Assembly (NCBI RefSeq): GCF_040801785.1
Contig: NZ_CP161805.1
Span: 3,410,001-3,474,000, forward strand
Direction: 5' to 3'
Length of the DNA: 64,000 nucleotides
Origin: Sulfitobacter sp. LCG007
Lineage (GTDB): Bacteria; Pseudomonadota; Alphaproteobacteria; Rhodobacterales; Rhodobacteraceae
Of the stretch, positions 61,724-64,000 are shown in pieces. The notes beneath the pieces are model-generated. The model was not told where the DNA came from and made no database searches. It saw nothing but the letters and a program-made list of their open reading frames with translations. The translations under genes were made by a program, and so were the position numbers. Positions within the stretch are counted from its first letter, which is position 1, and each line of letters begins with the position of its first letter.

Positions 61724-62428
61724 ATGACCGTTCATATCGGTGCCAAGCCCGGCGAAATCGCCGAGACCGTGCTCATGCCGGGCGATCCCTATCGTGCCCG
61801 CTGGGCGGCCGAGACCTTTCTCGAGGGCGCGCAGCTGGTGAACGAAGTGCGGGGCATGCTCGGTTTCACGGGGACGTGGAAAGGGAATCGCGTGACGATC
61901 CAGGGCTCGGGGATGGGCATGCCGTCGCTGTCGATCTACGCGAACGAGCTTATCCGGACATACGGCGCCCAGACGTTGATCCGCATCGGGTCCTGCGGCG
62001 GCATGCAGGCCAACGTCAAGGTGCGCGACGTCGTCATCGCCATGACGGCAAGCACCATCACCTCTCCGTCCTCCGGTATCTTCCGCGAATTGAACTTCGC
62101 ACCTGCCGCAGACTGGTCCCTTCTATCGGCAGCCGTGAAGGCCGCCGAGGCAAAGGGGGTCGCGACCCATGTCGGCGGCATCTATTCCTCGGACGTCTTC
62201 TATGCCGAGCGCCCTGACCTTGACGAACAGATGGTGCGCCACGGCATTCTCGGGGTCGAGATGGAAGCGGCGGAGCTTTACATTCTTGCCGCGCGGCACC
62301 GCAGGCGCGCGCTCGCCGTCCTGACGGTCAGCGACCATCTCCAGACCGGCGAGGCCCTGCCAGCCGAAGACCGCGAACGCAGCTTCGGGGACATGGTGGA
62401 AATCGCGCTGGAGGCGGCGTTCGCCTGA
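61724..62428 (+). CDS. deoD: Purine-nucleoside phosphorylase (hexameric, DeoD type)
   Basis: This 234-residue enzyme cleaves purine nucleosides to base and ribose 1-phosphate. Motifs are [13 protein letters not shown] (phosphate site, about residues 18-30), [20 protein letters not shown] (about 87-106), [15 protein letters not shown] (about 178-192, ribose site) and [11 protein letters not shown] (catalytic Asp). It stands 76 bases downstream of ecm in the same direction. Together with the BMP transporter at 45871 it could support nucleoside salvage. Confidence 0.96.
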   Translation: MTVHIGAKPGEIAETVLMPGDPYRARWAAETFLEGAQLVNEVRGMLGFTGTWKGNRVTIQGSGMGMPSLSIYANELIRTYGAQTLIRIGSCGGMQANVKVRDVVIAMTASTITSPSSGIFRELNFAPAADWSLLSAAVKAAEAKGVATHVGGIYSSDVFYAERPDLDEQMVRHGILGVEMEAAELYILAARHRRRALAVLTVSDHLQTGEALPAEDRERSFGDMVEIALEAAFA

Positions 62429-62444
62429 GCGACCGCCTTCAGCC

Positions 62445-63440
62445 TCAGAAGATGTCGATGCTGTCCGCCAGCGCCGAGAAGTTGGTGACGTTTTCGAATT
62501 TCAGGCTGTCTTCGCCGAAATCGAGCGTGATCGCCCCGCCGCTCTTCTCTCCGTAACGTGCGACGACCTGATCGGCGCTCAGGTTGTCGTCCCAGAGGTC
62601 CGAGTCCAGCCTCACCTTGTCCGTCCGAAGGCGGAAATCGGTGATGCGGTCGTTGCCGTCGCCTTCGGTGAAGATGAAGGTATCGCGCCCCCCACCTCCG
62701 GACATCCGGTCATTGCCCTCGCCGCCAGCGATGTTGTCCTTGCCACCGTTGCCTTTCAGCACGTCAGGCCCGTCGCCGCCGCGCAGTTTGTCGTTGCCCG
62801 AACCACCGTTGATCTTGTCCTTGCCGTCACCGCCGAAAAGCCGGTCGGCACCACCATCGCCGCGCAGGATATCCTTGTCGTCTCCCCCGCGCAGGACGTC
62901 CCTGCCGCCCTTGCCCTGGATGAAATCGTTGCCGTCGCCGCCGCCGAGTTTGTTTCGACCACCCGAGCCGACAAGGTGCTCGTCCATGTCGCCGTTGGAA
63001 TAGCCGAAGTGCTGCGTCAGAACCATCGAGTTCGCGCCGCCGAGCGGGTCGTACTTGCCGATTTCAATGCCGAAGCCGACATGGTCGTACTTCGCCGAGA
63101 GGATATTCGCCTTGTGGCCGGGACTGTCCATCAGCCCGTCGAACAAGCGCCGCACGTCGTCGTAAAGTCCGGACGAGCCGCCGATCGAGCCGGCGGCGAT
63201 ATTCTCACCCGTGGACCAGCCCTTTTCGAGATCGAACCCGCCACGTTCGATGCGTTCATGCGCCGTCGAACCATCCGCGCCATCATGCGAGAAGTATCCC
63301 TTCTTCATCATGTCCTTGGTATAGTCCTCGGCCGACTGGTTCAGGTTCCGCTCAAGCGTAAGCTTGTCGACACCGGCCTTCTTGCGAACCGCGTTGACGA
63401 GGTCGAGCATGTAGATTTCGAGTGCATTCGCGTTTTTCAT
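62445..63440 (-). CDS. CAP-domain protein with RTX calcium-binding repeats
   Basis: This 331-residue protein has no N-terminal signal peptide. The first half is a CAP/SCP domain: MLDLVNAVRKKAG, KKGYFSHDGADG (His), ENIAAG and MDSPGHKANILSAKYDHVGFG (about residues 1-150). The second half has RTX nonapeptide repeats (GGxGxDxLx type, about 155-260) ending TFIFTEGDGNDRITDF. The combination points to secretion by a type I system and calcium-dependent folding outside the cell. Its role is unknown; the CAP fold occurs in secreted hydrolases and toxins. It converges with deoD. Confidence 0.9.
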   Translation of the reverse strand: MKNANALEIYMLDLVNAVRKKAGVDKLTLERNLNQSAEDYTKDMMKKGYFSHDGADGSTAHERIERGGFDLEKGWSTGENIAAGSIGGSSGLYDDVRRLFDGLMDSPGHKANILSAKYDHVGFGIEIGKYDPLGGANSMVLTQHFGYSNGDMDEHLVGSGGRNKLGGGDGNDFIQGKGGRDVLRGGDDKDILRGDGGADRLFGGDGKDKINGGSGNDKLRGGDGPDVLKGNGGKDNIAGGEGNDRMSGGGGRDTFIFTEGDGNDRITDFRLRTDKVRLDSDLWDDNLSADQVVARYGEKSGGAITLDFGEDSLKFENVTNFSALADSIDIF

Positions 63441-63678
63441 CGTTCTGCTCCGTTATCCTGCAGATACCCAACCGGCCGAAGTTCATTCCCGGCCAGTTCG
63501 GTATCAGCCTAATTCAGATGTCACCCTAGCGAATTCGCACTTTCAGCCGGTTAAGGACCGCCACAAGATCGGCCGCTCGACCCCACCGGATACGCATATC
63601 CGCACCGTCCTTTTGCACCTGCCGCAGAGCGCTTCTCGGCATTATAACGATTGAAAGTTAATTCAGATCCCATCCGAT

Positions 63679-64000
63679 TCAAGTATTCTGCATGCCCCGG
63701 TAAGGCGCGGCGCCGGGAATTGCCCAATCCCCGAGGGATCCGGGTTGCGGCGAAAAGACCTCGACAAGCAGCGGCCAGCAGCGCGCGGCGTCGCTTGAAT
63801 GCTCTGCTCCGCAGTCCCCGCCGGGGCAGGCGCTCAGGGCACCTAGAAGGTCGAATTCTGCGAAGAATTCGATGTAATCGCCGGGACGCACGGGGCTCGC
63901 CTTCATGAAGTACTGGCGCGTATCGCGGGTGAAGCCGGTGCACATGAAGACGTTGAGCACATCGTGAACATGGCGCTCGGCTTCGGCAAGCGTCAGGCCC
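63679..64000 (-). CDS. DUF1989 (urea carboxylase-associated) protein, C-terminal part
   Basis: This is the C-terminal 107 residues of a protein cut by the window edge. The motifs NVFMCTGFTRDTRQYFMKASP, RPGDYIEFFAEFDLLGALSACP and GGDCGAEHSSD are those of the DUF1989 family, often encoded near urea carboxylase or aminomethyltransferase-type genes. The Cys and His residues suggest a metal or substrate site. The stop is at 63679-63681; the start lies beyond position 64000. The 238-base gap to the CAP-RTX gene holds nothing I can identify. Confidence 0.85.
   Translation of the reverse strand, partial: GLTLAEAERHVHDVLNVFMCTGFTRDTRQYFMKASPVRPGDYIEFFAEFDLLGALSACPGGDCGAEHSSDAARCWPLLVEVFSPQPGSLGDWAIPGAAPYRGMQNT

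Noticed and set aside
59629-61725. 698-codon open frame antisense to ecm
   Set aside because: No recognisable domain; codon positions mirror the ecm gene, which is certain.
1-64000. CRISPR arrays, rRNA genes, prophage structural genes, restriction or toxin-antitoxin systems
   Set aside because: No regularly spaced repeats and no recognisable genes of these kinds in any part of the window.

Overview
The window is chromosomal DNA of a GC-rich alphaproteobacterium, most probably a member of the Rhodobacterales (roseobacter/Rhodobacteraceae). This rests on a GcrA cell-cycle regulator, the ethylmalonyl-CoA pathway genes ccr and ecm, a MeaB chaperone, an opgC-opgG-opgH glucan operon, a LuxR/LuxI pair next to a perfect CtrA-type site, and an Irr-type iron box. 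Coding density is high, with many 1-60 base overlaps between neighbours, and almost all of the window is ordinary core or shared-accessory genome.

Layout. Positions 1-1606 are a decayed mobile region: an IS3-family element cut by the window edge, itself carrying two copies of a short GC-rich palindrome, inserted into a tyrosine-recombinase gene that also has an in-frame stop. The recombinase remnant points at the 3' end of tRNA-Phe (1651-1725), which looks like an old island boundary. Positions 2009-5964 hold the four-gene Anbu operon (circularly permuted ATP-grasp, alpha-E, transglutaminase, Anbu protease). Positions 5968-8020 read leftward: yacG, an RNase E/G-family gene, maf and infA. Positions 8100-16009 carry a nitrilase-family hydrolase divergent from a LysR gene, a sirtuin, a copper chaperone, rpmB, meaB, hrpB and a Nudix-like protein without its catalytic residues. 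argF and argD (16019-18182) follow, preceded by a 17-codon arginine-rich leader ORF; next comes gcrA with a terminator-like hairpin in its 5' leader.

Positions 19312-23625 encode a TPP enzyme, a class III CoA-transferase and a TTC38-like TPR protein. Positions 23684-28313 are opgC, opgG and opgH. Then come an esterase, a rhodanese, a YHS protein, an SseB-domain protein, a UDG-like protein, an ArsR-permease pair and nhaA. Positions 34743-37928 are a translationally coupled kpsT-kpsE-kdsA set (capsule export plus Kdo synthesis), followed by a phosphomannomutase and rimO. Positions 41096-45717 hold a small two-repeat protein with a DnaA box at its promoter, an M48 lipoprotease, a PLP class IV aminotransferase, a universal stress protein, and nifU-like, tsaB and rimI genes. 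Positions 45871-50706 are a BMP-type nucleoside ABC transporter with a LysE remnant between its two permease genes. TauE/TIGR02186, an SDR and a RecD-like helicase follow.

Positions 54799-56458 are the quorum-sensing locus: luxI, luxR and a small upstream gene that overlaps luxR. The luxI ribosome binding site lies in a perfect hairpin, and a TTAA-N7-TTAA site sits in the upstream promoter. Positions 56693-61647 carry ccr, an acyltransferase and ecm; deoD, an RTX-CAP protein and a DUF1989 fragment complete the window.

I found no wholly new multi-gene system. The strongest new-looking signals are regulatory: the arginine-rich leader of argDF, the luxI ribosome-binding-site hairpin, the CtrA-type site with the overlapping small gene, the gcrA leader hairpin, and an Irr-like box just upstream of the -35 element of the nifU-like gene.
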